Positions 1-11,584 of a stretch of 64,000 nt of DNA are shown here, in pieces. Each line of letters starts with the position of its first letter. The stretch's first letter is position 1. The translations under genes and the position numbers were made by a program. Below the pieces are notes generated by a model. That model was not told the origin of the DNA. It ran no database searches and was given only the letters and a program-made list of their open reading frames with translations. Source of the DNA: Marthasterias glacialis (lineage: Eukaryota; Echinodermata; Asteroidea; Forcipulatida; Asteriidae); NCBI GenBank assembly GCA_911728455.2, contig OU452222.1, forward strand, positions 15,913,201-15,977,200, in the 5' to 3' direction.

Positions 1-520
1 TAATCCCCTTTTGGGTATGAAAACTAACTGACATCCCTGTTTGGTTAATTTCATTGAAAAGTGCACTTCTTCAAACATTTAAAGTTGCCCATGCTTTTCC
101 GGACAACTGGGGGCGCTGTTGCCATGATGTCATTTCAGGGAGACACTGGTTTTCTGTTGACATTAATGAAATTGTGAACCCCAATGTTGAAAGCATTTGT
201 GAGAAAACTTTGCTCGTTGGCTTACTGCCATGAACTGACACAACAACAAATCACTAAAGAAAAGAAAGTTTACAGCAAAATATCCTAAATTCTGTCAACT
301 TTTTGTGCATGAACTAATTGCAACATTGAGGTTTCTGCCTGATATGACATCACACTTTTGCTCATGAATATGGAAATTTGTATTAGCATAAAAACCAAAA
401 GGCACCAAAATACCCTTGAAAATGGCAAAATGAAAGTTGAAAATAAGGTTAAATGGGACACAAAGGTGAATTTCCCAGGATTGCATTAAAAAAGTTACAT
501 TTCATGGCGCCTTTAAAGGG
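1..520 (-). mobile_element. ~550-bp repeat family R1, copy 1 (minus, cut by window edge)
   Basis: This stretch is the reverse complement of 3906-4466 along almost its whole length (shared landmarks: a CAACAACAAATCACTAAAG-type core, TGACATCACACTTTTGCTCA, and AAAGTGCACTT). The inner end carries CTTTAAAGGG. No coding capacity; probably a non-autonomous DNA element. Confidence 0.75.
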
Positions 521-2119
521 TAACCGTTCACAGAAACAGCCTTTAAGATAATGATCCATGATTGAATTTTTTTGCAATTTACTTTCTTGGACTTGCCAAG
601 TGAGGGTGCTATTTTGGGACGTCACAAGAGGAAGTCAATGAGTCCAAGATTTGTCAAACTTACGCTACTTCCAAAAAATAAACCAAACACAAAACAGAAA
701 TGTTGAAAGACTCACTGTTGAAAATGACATTAATAATTTTAATCAGCATAAAAAGGGAACAAAAAGTCAAGACAGTATCCAGACATTCAAATGTTCATTA
801 GCATTGGTTCCATCACACTCACAATGAAAAGCACATTGCAAAATGGTGCCAGCTTAAAAAACGGGTATGTAAATCACACTTTTAAGAGTCACAAAACCTT
901 CAGTGCTTGTAAAAAAATTTAAAAAAAAAATGTCTGGGTTTGCTTGCATTAAAAACAGTCACGATGACATGCACTCTGTCTCGAAAACCCGGCTCAGTTT
1001 ACTCGCTCTACTCAGTCCGACACATTGAAATTTTTGAGAAAATGCAACATATCCATATCAACAATAGAATGCAGACAGTCATGACATCGAGAGGGGGGGG
1101 GGGGGGGGGAGGGAATGTTGTTACAAAATCCACATTTTCTTGAGAACGATACAATGAAAGAAGCCCAAAGTTTTTACAGTTTGGTTTATACATGGCTACA
1201 TTCTGATGAATTAGAGATGCACTTTATGGATGGTAAACAACCCCTCATAAGTCCGCAAACTAGATCACGTTTGGGTGAATGTAAAAGTACATTGCTACAC
1301 TGACCGAATTGAAGGACGATGGAGGGTCTGCTCATGCGTACCGGCCATTGTTGCCGCACAGATGAAAAAAGTCTTATGTGCCCCAATAAATCTCAGAATT
1401 TATGTGGGTTTTTTTTGGGTTTTTTTTAGTGTCCTAGAAGTACAGAACCGTTTTGAGTTTTGATTATGACATACAAGGAAAGTGCAGGTGGGCCTTTTTT
1501 AGATTGTTAATGTGTCACCACCGAGCTTGTAAATATACAAATATGCTGAGCATAAAAATGGGTTGCTTTGTAGTTGGATATGGGGTTACCAGCTGCATTC
1601 CCAAAGCATATGCCTTGTAGGCTTGGCGGGGAACAGCCGTGTTTAAGCATTACTGTTGCGCCTACAAACATGTGCATGTACATGTGTGTAGTAAGCCATG
1701 CACCCAAAGCACTATTCATCACAACGTTGAAAACTTGAGTAAATAACATGAATAACATCCAGATAAGAACATGACATGAAACTAAGCACACAGACCTGGA
1801 AAATCAATTACCTTTTAATTTAAAGGGAAACTGACTTTGTCGACCCCAAAACCTTTTTCATTTTAAATGAATAGACTTGATCGTGCCCTTACACATGTAC
1901 AATAGACGTTTTGACATTCTGCATGTCAACTACATGCACCACGTCTGTACTCATTAATTCTATGTTGTTCATATGCTGGTGACTTTAATTGACAATTAGG
2001 ATTTGGTAAATAAGATAAGTTTGAATAGTTTCTGGTATCCGGTAACTTGCCTGGTCACCAGTTAAGTGAATGCTCCATTGTATGGTTCTGGGCAAGCTTT
2101 TGCATAGCAAACTCCAGAT
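521..2119. other. AT-rich stretch with no gene seen
   Basis: Apart from the G17 tract I see only short, unconnected open frames on both strands, none with a recognisable motif or flanking splice signals. Confidence 0.5.
1093..1109. repeat. G17 homopolymer tract
   Basis: Seventeen consecutive G, then A and GGG. Likely length-polymorphic and error-prone in assembly; could fold as a G-quadruplex. Confidence 0.9.
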
Positions 2120-2298
2120 CGGCAGACACTGGTACCCTTGTGCCATAAAGAGAATCTCTGTTCTCTTGGCTTTGTCAAGTCAAGGTTCCTTTGTGTCAGT
2201 GGTACTGTCACAGAAAAATGATTGCGGCAATTTCCGACAAACTAATCTCGTCAGGCTGGCCGTGAAAAAATTAAAGACTTCCAGCAGCAACTGGTTAA
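2120..2298 (+). mobile_element. TTAA/CCAGTTG piggyBac-like element, 3' fragment
   Basis: Shares the block TTGGCTTTGTCAAGTCAAGG and the end GCAGCAACTGGTTAA with copies at 33.1, 34.3, 44.5 and 55.6 kb. The terminal TTAA (2295-2298) fits piggyBac-type targeting. Upstream half missing. Confidence 0.7.
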
Positions 2299-2622
2299 AA
2301 GCAAGACATTCTGCATTGCATAAGGACTTTCAAAGAGGTCTCAATATTTGCCCAAACCTTGGCCTTGCTATCCCATGCAACTTTGTGACAGGCCAAAACT
2401 ATTGTATAAATAAATAAATTAACTAATTAAATAAATATAATAAAAATGGGCTAGCACAAAAAACTTTGTATAACATTTTCAGTTTGTTTGTTTGTTTACA
2501 GACCCCTTGCAAATGACATCACAAGCTCAAACAGCGCCCTCACTAAGGTCACAGGAAGACCTCCCATTGGCTAATAGTTGTGCATGTGAGTGCGTTTCCA
2601 TTGTTTCACAGAGGAAGTGTGC

Positions 2623-2803
2623 CTATAGACCTTTATCATGGTGAGGCCATCTTGATTTTCTCCCATTCAATCCAACGTAACCAAACCGAGGCTGGAAGGG
2701 CAAATAGTCTGGTTCCTTTTAGTACAATGAATATTAGCATATATTACTGTTATTGGATACAGGGAACGTGACCAAGATGGTTGCAGCATGATAAAGGTCT
2801 ATT
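2623..2803. mobile_element. MITE with TATAGACCTTTATCATG ends
   Basis: Terminal inverted repeats TATAGACCTTTATCATG at the left and its complement CATGATAAAGGTCTAT at the right, about 180 bp apart. Core has CCAAACCGAGGCTGGAAGGG; related copies at 30533-30726 and 59275-59365. Confidence 0.85.
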
Positions 2804-3513
2804 GCACAGAGGAATTAAACTGACCAGCTTAAAAAATTGTACGTCTGTCTCAGAAGTGTTCCTAGAGAAATTTTTGTTTTCTACTGGTCTTCTCTCAACA
2901 AAAGTTGTTTTTCACCTATAAATAAAAATGGAATTCAGCGTGGCTACAAGCAAACAACCCATCAAGTAGTTTTATCGATTGATTTATATATTTTTCCACT
3001 TGTGTCATTAATACCTTAAGCTTTTTAGTTCAGATAGAAAAAAAAGAAGAAAAAAAAAAAAAAAATCATTTTGTGTAATCATCAGCCCCCAATGTGGGCG
3101 AACAAAACAAGATACGACCAATGAAAAATGACATCATGCGAGTAATGACTTGCACAAACTGTCCATTTTCTTTGAAGTCAATTTGATAAAATTTTGATCG
3201 ATGAGAGAGATGTGGGAAGAAGTAGCAACAGTAAACACTTTCTGTAAATTGCCTGTACATGCACCTGTACTTTTTGAAGGAGTTTAAAGAAATTGAACAC
3301 TTTCTGTGAATGGTCTTTAAATGCATCTAAACTTTACAAACGGAAGTTAATGGATAATTTTATGAAGTTGTTTTGCTTCTGTTACAGTACCATTTAAGCC
3401 TGATTTGTCTTAAAAAAAAAATAATATGTTTTCAATCTCATTCTACTCGAATCCCCCAGCGCGCATGTCCTTTCCTTATTTTCAAAAATACTTCAGTTAA
3501 TCTCAAAACTACC

Positions 3514-3721
3514 TATAGACTAATCCAAGCAGCTGGTTCATGGGCGTTTACACCATCGCAGCTATGGCCGCCACACGCGCGCGCGATGCGACAATAGTGC
3601 GTCAGCCGCACATATGTACCAATCAGCATGGAGGATTCACAGTGCGTGTGCATCGCGTGTGCGGCGGCCATAGCTGTGGTGGTGTAAACGCCCATCAACG
3701 AGCTGCTCTGATTAGTCTATA
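3514..3721. mobile_element. 208-bp palindromic MITE (TATAGACTAATC ends)
   Basis: The two arms are near-perfect complements for over 60 bp each, including ATGGGCGTTTACACCA and AGCTATGGCCGCC. The arms can form a long hairpin; the central part is CG-rich (CGCGCGCGATGCG). Confidence 0.9.
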
Positions 3722-3905
3722 CGGTAATCGAACCCAGCACCTTTTGCAATCTAGCTTTGATCTTGAGACTGTTTTATCCGGTGAAATTAATAGATGAAAT
3801 AAATGATATGAAATCGAAAGACCACAATGCTCTGCCTACTAATGAGGATCAGGTTTTACTCGCTTAACAATCTGTTGGTTCTAAAGACTGCAAATTCTTA
3901 TAACT

Positions 3906-4466
3906 TAAAGGGCCTTAATGCAATCCTTGGCAATGCACCTCTGTGTCCCATTTAACCTAATTTCAAATTTTCATTTTGCCACTTTTAAGGGTATTTTGGT
4001 GCCTTTTTGTTTTTTATGCTAATACAAAATTTCCATATTCATAAGCAAAAGTGTGATGTCACATCAGGCAGAAACCTCAATGTTGTTATTAGTTTATACA
4101 CAAAAAAGTAGACAGAATTCAGGATGTTTCGCTGTGTAAAACCTTCCCTTCCTTTAGTGATTTGTTGTTGTGTCAGTTCATGGCAGTAAAGCCAACGAGC
4201 AAAGTTTTCTCACAAATGCTTTCAACAAGCAAATGTTTGGGCTCACAATTTCAACATTTCAACAAAAACCACAGTGTCTCCCTGAAGTTACATCACGGCA
4301 ACAGTTGTCCGAAAAAAGCATGGACAATTTTAAATGTATATAAGAAGTGCACTTTTCAATAAAATTAACCAAAAAGGGGATGTCAATTAGTTTTCATACA
4401 CTTAAGGGGATTAGAAAGTAGCACAAAAATATGTTCCTAAGAAATATTCACTTCAGGGGCCCTTTT
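3906..4466 (+). mobile_element. ~550-bp repeat family R1, copy 2 (full length)
   Basis: Bounded by TTAAAGGGCCTTAATG at the left and AGGGGCCCTTTT at the right, short imperfect inverted ends. Inverted relative to copy 1 at 1-520; a third fragment lies at 48496-48620. Non-coding. Confidence 0.8.
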
Positions 4467-6689
4467 GGACTCTTTCAGCTCGTAACTTCTAAATAACCAA
4501 ATAACTTCTGAAGTTCTAAATCATCAAATACAAAAGATCTGAGCATACTTTTTCATCATGGGCAACAAAGCTTAAGGCAATGGTGTTGGTAAGTCATTGC
4601 ATCACACACGTACGCTTCTGTTGCACGCCCAATGTTTTTTGGCTACTTCTGGTTCCAAAGCTGGCATACGTTTACTGTGTTATTTTACCGAAAAACACTT
4701 AGTTTGTTCAAAGACATTTCTTGTGACGGAAACCACTATTTTTGATAAGACCTTGAGTCTTTGCAAGACACACAGGGAAGACAAGTCCAGAAATTATATT
4801 TTCTTACATAAATCATTGAAGACAAAAAAATTCAATGCATTTTCTACGAGCTTCTGGCGATCGATGTAGCCAGTTTGTGTGAAGTGGGTCTGGCTTTACC
4901 GTGGAATTACGTCACACTTACCAACATGATAGAGTGATTTTCTTTGTTATCTTTAGAGGGCATGAGGCAAGTTATAGCCATTCATCAAAATCATAAGAGA
5001 ATCTCTCCAGGGGACATATCGGCATCATCCCTGTCCCCCCACCCCTCCGAATCTGCCTATCTCCCCTCCCTCCCCTGTCCTCCTGCCCACGCTATCGCTG
5101 TCTCCCCATGCAAACGGCCGTGTTAACAATTGAAACAGTGGTCTCGTTTTGCCCGAATGTGAGAAAGTGTCTGTCGCAATTACCAGACTGATGAACCTTT
5201 TTTTTTCTGGATAGCTGATGCATAATAATGAAAACCATTATCCGTCACGTCTAAAGGCCATGCTTACCTTATCAGGAATGGCTCGTAAAAACAAAATTGA
5301 CGTAAACGTTCTCAACATGAAGGGGAACGGGGCTTCCTCAGGGTTAAGAAAAGAAAAAAAATATAAAAATTACACACACACACACACACACAAACAAAAA
5401 AGCTGGGGGAAAGTAGTGGTAATGACTTCGGCGACACAGAAAATGTGCTGTCTGTGTCACCTTGGGCTGACAATGAACTGTAACACTGTTAATGTGGAAT
5501 ATCAAACTGAAGACTAAAAAAAAAAATCTTTTAAAAAAATTTTGACAGGCAAATGGGCATGCTGTTTTTTTTTTGTTTTTTTTCCTTCCCTTGCTCGAGA
5601 GGATTTGAATGGATGCCATGGTGCATGTCTGGCTGGTAATGGGAGACTTGAGGGGAACAGAGAAGGGGAGGAGGGGTGAAAAACGAGATCTGACAATGGA
5701 GAGAGTCGGGTGGGATATGGATCCCACTTATGGAGCCTCGGGGAGGGAGGGGAGGGGGTGGGATAATGACAAGAGCAGTCGATGAGATGGATGGAAGTAA
5801 AGGATTGTGTGGAGAGGCGAGATTTGCGTGAAACGACGTGCATTATAAAGTAGGCAGAAGTTGGCTTCATCCCGCAGCTCTGTGTAGAGCTAATGCCTTT
5901 GTGTGCAGCGTAAGAAAATGATGTGTTTTGATTGCGACACGATGGTTCCGGTGGAACAGCTTCCTATGCGAGGTAAACCGATCACTTTGCAGAGAGGAAC
6001 AACCAATTGAGAGACAGACTTCAGGAGGTTAGATGAGAGAAAGGTAGTTAGAGGTTGTTAAAAGAAGGAAAAAAAAGGGCAAATGAGGATGTTGATGGAA
6101 AATCGTTGTGTGCGTGGTAAAAGGAGGTAACGACAAGTTCCCGGTAAAAGGGCGTAAGCGAATGATGTGAAATTTTGTGTTTTAAGAAAACTGAGCAGGA
6201 AAGTTTGATCAATATTTTTGCTGTTCAAAAGTTATTAAAGGAAGGTGACATTCGGCATGGAAATGGGAAAACATGTCTTTGGGTTAATTCTTGCAACAAA
6301 ATGTAACAATAATGCCATATTTCTCATGTTAGCGGCCATTTTATTGCTTACGTCTTTTTAATACTGGGACAAAATACTTTATGTGCCAATAAAAGGGCAC
6401 ACAACAAAATGAAGGTGGCAGGCTGGAAAACAAGCAAAGATGGAACAACAAGAGGTGAAGATCAACACTCTTGCAAGGTTTACACGCCAACTCTACCGAG
6501 CTGGCTGCCTTCATAAATTCTCAAGACACACTCTGGCATTCAGTCCATTTTTATTCAACCATCATGACAGATGAAGAAACAAACCACTGATACTTCAACG
6601 TAAAATTATTACCCTGTGATGAGACCAATAGAGAAATCTCACAAATCAATAATAAGATATTTACTGATCAATAGGAATGTTGATAATTT
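4467..6689. other. Unassigned unique sequence, no gene seen
   Basis: Contains a C-rich block (5035-5090), an (AC)n tract (5372-5392) and a purine-rich block with GGGAGGGAGGGG (about 5640-5770). Open frames opposite the purine block are composition artefacts (Pro/Ser/Phe runs). The non-repetitive 5.6-6.1 kb part could be regulatory, but nothing shows it. Confidence 0.45.
5372..5392. repeat. (AC)n microsatellite
   Basis: About ten uninterrupted AC units flanked by A-rich sequence. Confidence 0.9.
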
Positions 6690-6960
6690 TATTTGTGTTT
6701 ACCCATACACCGGTGTGTGTTAAGCACCGTATACTCAGTAGTTTCCTGAGTTCTGCGAAAAATCTTCTAGGCATATTACTCGGGTGGGATTCGAACCCAC
6801 GCCCTTTGCCATTCTAGAGCAGGTGTCTTGCCAACTAGACCACCGAGATTGGCCAGTAGCTAGAGGGGGTTTGAATCCTTCATTTTAGCGGCGGGTACTG
6901 CAACGGTCTAAAACATTTTTTGATAATACATCAGTTGGTTGTACTGAGCAGCAATACCCT
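6690..6960 (-). mobile_element. tRNA-headed SINE, family D, copy 1
   Basis: On the minus strand an A-box-like TGGTCTAGTTGG and a B-box-like GGTTCGAATCC sit 35-45 nt apart in a tRNA-like segment (about 6775-6850). The body ends with CACCGGTGTATGGGTAAAC. Relatives: 15665-15860, 47935-48030 and 63895-64000. Not a functional tRNA gene: the acceptor arm does not pair. Confidence 0.75.
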
Positions 6961-6967
6961 CCCACAG

Positions 6968-6985
6968 CCCCCCCCCCCCCCCCCC
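6968..6985. repeat. C18 homopolymer tract
   Basis: Eighteen consecutive C. Confidence 0.9.
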
Positions 6986-7120
6986 AATTACCCAACACAA
7001 TTTACAACAACATAAATTGTGTTTCGAGCCACACTTTGCCATTGTCCAATTCTCAGAATTAAAATGTAACTTCAACTTACTTCAATGTAACTGGCAACCT
7101 ACCCAACAATCCATTTCTGA

Positions 7121-7146
7121 TTTTTTTTTTTTTTTTTTTTTTTTTT
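7121..7146. repeat. T26 homopolymer tract
   Basis: Twenty-six consecutive T; may be the poly(A) tail of a minus-strand retroelement, but I see no element body beside it. Confidence 0.85.
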
Positions 7147-8723
7147 AAGTTTGATTCTTGTCATACTACCTCAAAGTGGAATGGGTGCTGCTACGTGTTT
7201 ATGTACAGCATCACTGTACACACAGACAAGGCCAGGTTGTACACAAAATGTGTACACTAGATCTCTTGTATACATTAGGGAATCAGACATGGTTAAGCCA
7301 GGTGAAAGGTACAAGGGAAATGATAAAGGGCATCAATCTAGTCCACAGGGCCATTAACCTAGTCAAACAGTGTTTTTTTCTTTCTCAGAACACAACATTT
7401 TGTTTCAACTGTAATTTGGATTCTACATCTTAACTTTAATTCATTTGGAGAGACTCAAAAAGCAGGGGAGAAAGGGAAACGAAAAACGGAAAAAAAAAAA
7501 AACCATCCCGAAAGGCAGCCATTAACAGACAAGATGATTTCACAGTTGAGGGAAACCGTGATACGAGGAACGACAAGACAGTCCCCCCCCCCCCCTATCG
7601 CTGTGGGGCAGGAACCATCGTAATTGCTCCCGACCATTAGAGGCAGGTGGGCACATCCGGCGATGATTTCCAGTTCATGGAATGGGACCACACTCCAACT
7701 CATTCCTCAGAAAGAAAAGACAAATCTTGCCTCTTTATAAACAAGGCGTCGCTGTGGAGACACAACTTTTCACAGTGCAATGAGTGGAGGGTTTCAACCT
7801 GGCACGAACCTCTGAGTTGATGTGGGGAAAGTCTTGCTCCCAGACTTCTGTACCAACGGAACTGATTGACGTAAAAGAGTATGCCTCTCTTGGCTCCTAG
7901 CTAGACATGATGTGATGGGCCTGCACGTAGAGTTCATTCACTCTGTAACTATGGAAGTGCCCTCCAGGGCAGTTGTTAGGGTTCGACCCATCTACAAGCA
8001 AAATTGGCCAGTACTCAGGTTTTTTGTTCCCTCAAGGATTTAAGCCAAAGTACAGTTTCTAAAAAAAAAAAAAAAGGGGGGATCCAATAAAAAGAATATT
8101 AACAAAAAAGCTTGTCAAAAAGAATCATTCAACACGCATACATATCAAAGCTGTTCCATGGGTATCCAAAACAATAGATACAGGATTTGAATGATGGCCA
8201 TCCAGAAATAAATGTTAGCCTTCCAGAAAACAACAACAATCTTTCACATTTCCTTTAAGTAAACCAGTACATTCATGGTAATTCTGCAACGCTTCTTGGG
8301 TTACACTCTCAACCAGTCCAATGCCTCAAAATCCTGCCCCGAATATTATAATACCTTAAAAATGATCACACAAGGTTATGTTATACAACACTTTTCAGGC
8401 CTGTACCTCACACTTATCTCCTTTCCTCCCCGAATCTTCAAATCTTCCCTAAAAGACAAGTCCCTCCGCCGCAGGAAAATCCTTACAAAATTACATATTT
8501 CCTCCCCCCGAAAAATCGTTTCCAACAATAACCTGATAACCGCAAACACACACACATATACACACACACGAGCACCCCCCCCCCAAAAAAAGCGTGGACA
8601 ATGAACATTTGTGCACACTGATCTGACTGCAAGCTCTGGTTACCGTTCCCAGCGGGGCTGGTAAAACCTTTGCGCTGCATCGTCTTTTACATTCCTCTTT
8701 TCAGAACTCAAGAAAGAGCAGGA

Positions 8724-8770
8724 GAGACAGCGAGCGAGCGAGAGAGAGAGAGAGAGAGAGGGGGGGGGAG
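8724..8770. repeat. (GA)n/(G)n microsatellite
   Basis: GAGACAGCGAGCGAGCGAGA running into about ten GA units and then a G9 tract. Confidence 0.9.
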
Positions 8771-9566
8771 ACGGGGATGGGAGAGACAGAGAGAGAAAAA
8801 AATCTAAATCAAAAGACGTTCCATCCTGTCAGGAATTACTTAAAACTAAAATTGATACTGAAAATATAGACTTATGGTATGGAATATAACAGCCCCTATG
8901 CACCGCCGGGTTTAGGCTTAAAACCCCTTACACAGTGTAAAGGTTACGATGATAGAAAACTTTCCTTGAAATATCATTTTTGAAATAATAAATGAAATAA
9001 GATCCAAATTAGTTTTCGTCTCAGTGAGATGAAAACTCGGCCTATAGGAATGCGTACAAAAAATGTAAATGCACTTTTACCGTTTTTTCGCAAATGAAAC
9101 AACGAAATGAGCTGACATTTTTACAGGTTGGTTTTATTACAAATATCTTGATTTGTGCAAAGAATGGAAGTATTTTACAGTCAGTTTACCGATGTTGAGC
9201 TGGCGGAGGGATGCGCGCAAGGTTCCAGTCAAAATATTTCTTCACAAGATGATTAGAGATAATGTACAGCGGTGGTATTTTTGGTGAAAGGAGATTAAAA
9301 ACGCTAACCTGTTATGATTTGTTATATACTTTGAAGGGGAAAAAAAAATATTCTTGTAGAAAAAACTTGGGTGAGATTCTTCCACCTTTTTGGGAAAAGA
9401 GAATACATCCCTTGAGTGTCACATCTGATGTTCTGTAGGCCTAAGTGTTTTTTTAACAAGTTTAATATTGCAGTGGGAGTTAATTGAATTAAGTCTTTGA
9501 TGGGATATATCTCCTAAACTCAACCATTACATGACTCACACTTGGTGCATATTTTGCACACACATT

Positions 9567-9885
9567 CGTGGTGTGTCGTGGCCGAGCGGATAAGATCACC
9601 GGACTCAAGCTCTGGTGTTTCTGATAAGCTGAGTGTGTGTGTTGTGTAACGCACGTAAAAGAACCCAGTGCACTTATCGCAAAGAAAAGGGGGTTTCAAC
9701 TGCAGATTGCGCCACAGCACCTTGTAAACCGTTACATGGTGCTATGTAAAGGAACAGGTCTCATACTTCAAAACGTAACTCCACATACCTGCAGGAAAAT
9801 AGACAGCGCTTTGAGACGCCTATCGGGTGTAATAAAGTGCTATATAAGAACTGCATATTATTATGATTATTATTACATGATTTCT
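9567..9885 (+). mobile_element. tRNA(Ser/Leu)-headed SINE with LINE-like 3' tail
   Basis: Head GTGGCCGAGCGGATAAGATC is a typical class II tRNA A-box region (TGGCCGAGCGG); the body contains a 3' tail GTGCTATATAAGAACTGCAT followed by TTATTATG repeats. The same tail motif (CGCTATATAAAAAACTG) ends the LINE fragment at 12.8 kb. The 146-residue open frame across it is not a gene. Confidence 0.75.
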
Positions 9886-11446
9886 GGCGTGCTCAGAGGG
9901 TCACCAGGGAGCTGTCTTAATGTTGTTTTTAAACGTTGTTGTTGTTTTGTTTTGTTTTCTCGCAGGAAGTTTCTTTCATTTATGTACCAATGTGATAATG
10001 TATGGGATTATGTGTTGCTGGAATCAATTCATTTTCAAGGCAAAATCGGCTTCAGCATAGATCATACATATATTTAAACTTACTCCACAAGTATTTGGAA
10101 TGTAATTGTATAATCTATTTCTAATGAAGTTAAAATGATTTGTAATAATATATCTTTAATACTATCACTGAAAAAAAATCAGAGAAATATCTACAAGAAG
10201 GGATGTGAAACATCTGGCAACAGCATTTTGTTGTTAAGAAATCGTGAAAATTATACCCAATTCAAAACGGATCTTTTTGACAGGTGGCAATGTGAATTCA
10301 GTCGTTCACAGGTGTTTTTTTTCCTGTGCATACATTGTATATATTCATATATTCTCGCCCCCCCCCCCAAAAAAAAAAAAAGATGAAGAAATATTACACG
10401 GATGTTACACCTTCTTAAAATAGGTTCAAAAGATGATGTCACAATTGCTTGCACTTTCCCCAGTCTGCAAGACCTGTCCCTATTGCATTCAAATATACAA
10501 TTATAAGAGAATGTTGTGATATGTAGAGACATTCGATGATGTCTTTAGAATTTCCAGAAATGAGCGCTTCTCGAGGGACAGGTCATCATTTAGAAATCCC
10601 CGGTCTAGAGTTTCAGTGTGGTTCCTTTCAGCTGAATCGCGATACTGAAATGCAAGCTTCGTTACAGACAGACACGACAATGCAGCCTCCCCTTCCCATC
10701 CTTTTTTACATGAGGTAGTTGGCTCAAGATTCATATTGTGGTCCTCCCCAACAGCAGTCTCTCTGTGTCAATATAACAACAGAGCTTCCGGACAACTCCA
10801 AGAGTCTGGCGCTTTAGTTGGCCCTCTATTGAATTCAAATTTTTTTGTCTTCAGATGTCTGAAAATACCTCTCGGAGGAAGAAAACAAACCTCTACACGA
10901 CTGACCGGTAAGACAGTGAACTTCCAAACAAGAGCAGCCGCACAGAAATAACTTTAGGCACATTTCGGAAGTGAAGCATTTTTGGTTTTTTTAAATTGAG
11001 TGCTCGTGAACATGGTGAATAGGGCATTCCGAAAGTGAAAGTGAAGTCCGGGGCGATTTGTCGTTTGAGGAATGATCCGTTTGTATTTTAATTTATTTAT
11101 GCTTCTCGCTTTGACTAAATATAGTAGGGCCATGTTATAGTGCTGGTCAACCAAAGCATGGGTGTCATTGAACTTTTCTGCATCTTTTTTTTTGTTTTTT
11201 GTAGGCACATTCTACAGCATACTCAGGTTACATCGGATACGGTCATGAGGACCTGAATGAATGTGCCTGTATCGCTGGTAAAGCTCGCTTTTTGTCAAGC
11301 TTTAAAAATGAGGCAAAGGAAGAACATGAGGGTGAGGTGATACTTACATTTTATAAGATCAAAACCCTGCCGTCATTCCTCTTTAAAAAAAAAAATTGTC
11401 AGCCTGGGTTCAGTTTCAAAATGGTACAGAGACACTATTAAGCTAT
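9886..11446. other. No confirmed gene; two exon-like stretches
   Basis: Contains the candidate exon-like segments at 10856-10924 and 11206-11275 described in the findings, plus a C/A tract at 10360-10381. A minus-strand open frame of 77 codons at 10501-10734 has protein-like composition but no motif I know. Confidence 0.35.
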
Positions 11447-11580
11447 ATCCGAATGGGCGGCTACATACTACGGCTACTATATAGTTGCTAAGGGTGTTGC
11501 AATGGACGTCCTATACTCCAAACGCACAATGGCGCGGCGATCCAGATGCAGCCACCAATTGGGACATGTGTTGCTTCTGG
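11447..11580. mobile_element. MITE of the GCCGTATCCAAATTGGC family, degenerate copy
   Basis: Shares GTTGCTAAGGGTGTTGC and ATGGA(C/A)GTCCT with the better copy at 38751-38873 and ends near CCAATTGGGACATG. Directly abuts the LINE fragment. Confidence 0.65.
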
Positions 11581-11584
11581 ATAG

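Larger units (their letters stand above)
6961..9566. other. Unassigned sequence with simple repeats, no gene seen
   Basis: Holds T26 (7121-7146), a C tract near 7580, (AC)n (8548-8572) and (GA)n (8741-8760). I see no open frame with protein-like content or conserved motif. Confidence 0.45.

Noticed and set aside
5344..5870. Two overlapping minus-strand frames of 118-127 codons
   Set aside because: Composition is Pro/Ser/Phe from polypyrimidine tracts; the two frames overlap, and no motif or splice context supports either.
6775..6850. tRNA gene
   Set aside because: Same reasoning: repeated SINE D head, incomplete cloverleaf.
9637..10077. 146-codon plus-strand open frame
   Set aside because: Its first half is the tRNA-headed SINE and its tail; no conserved protein signature.
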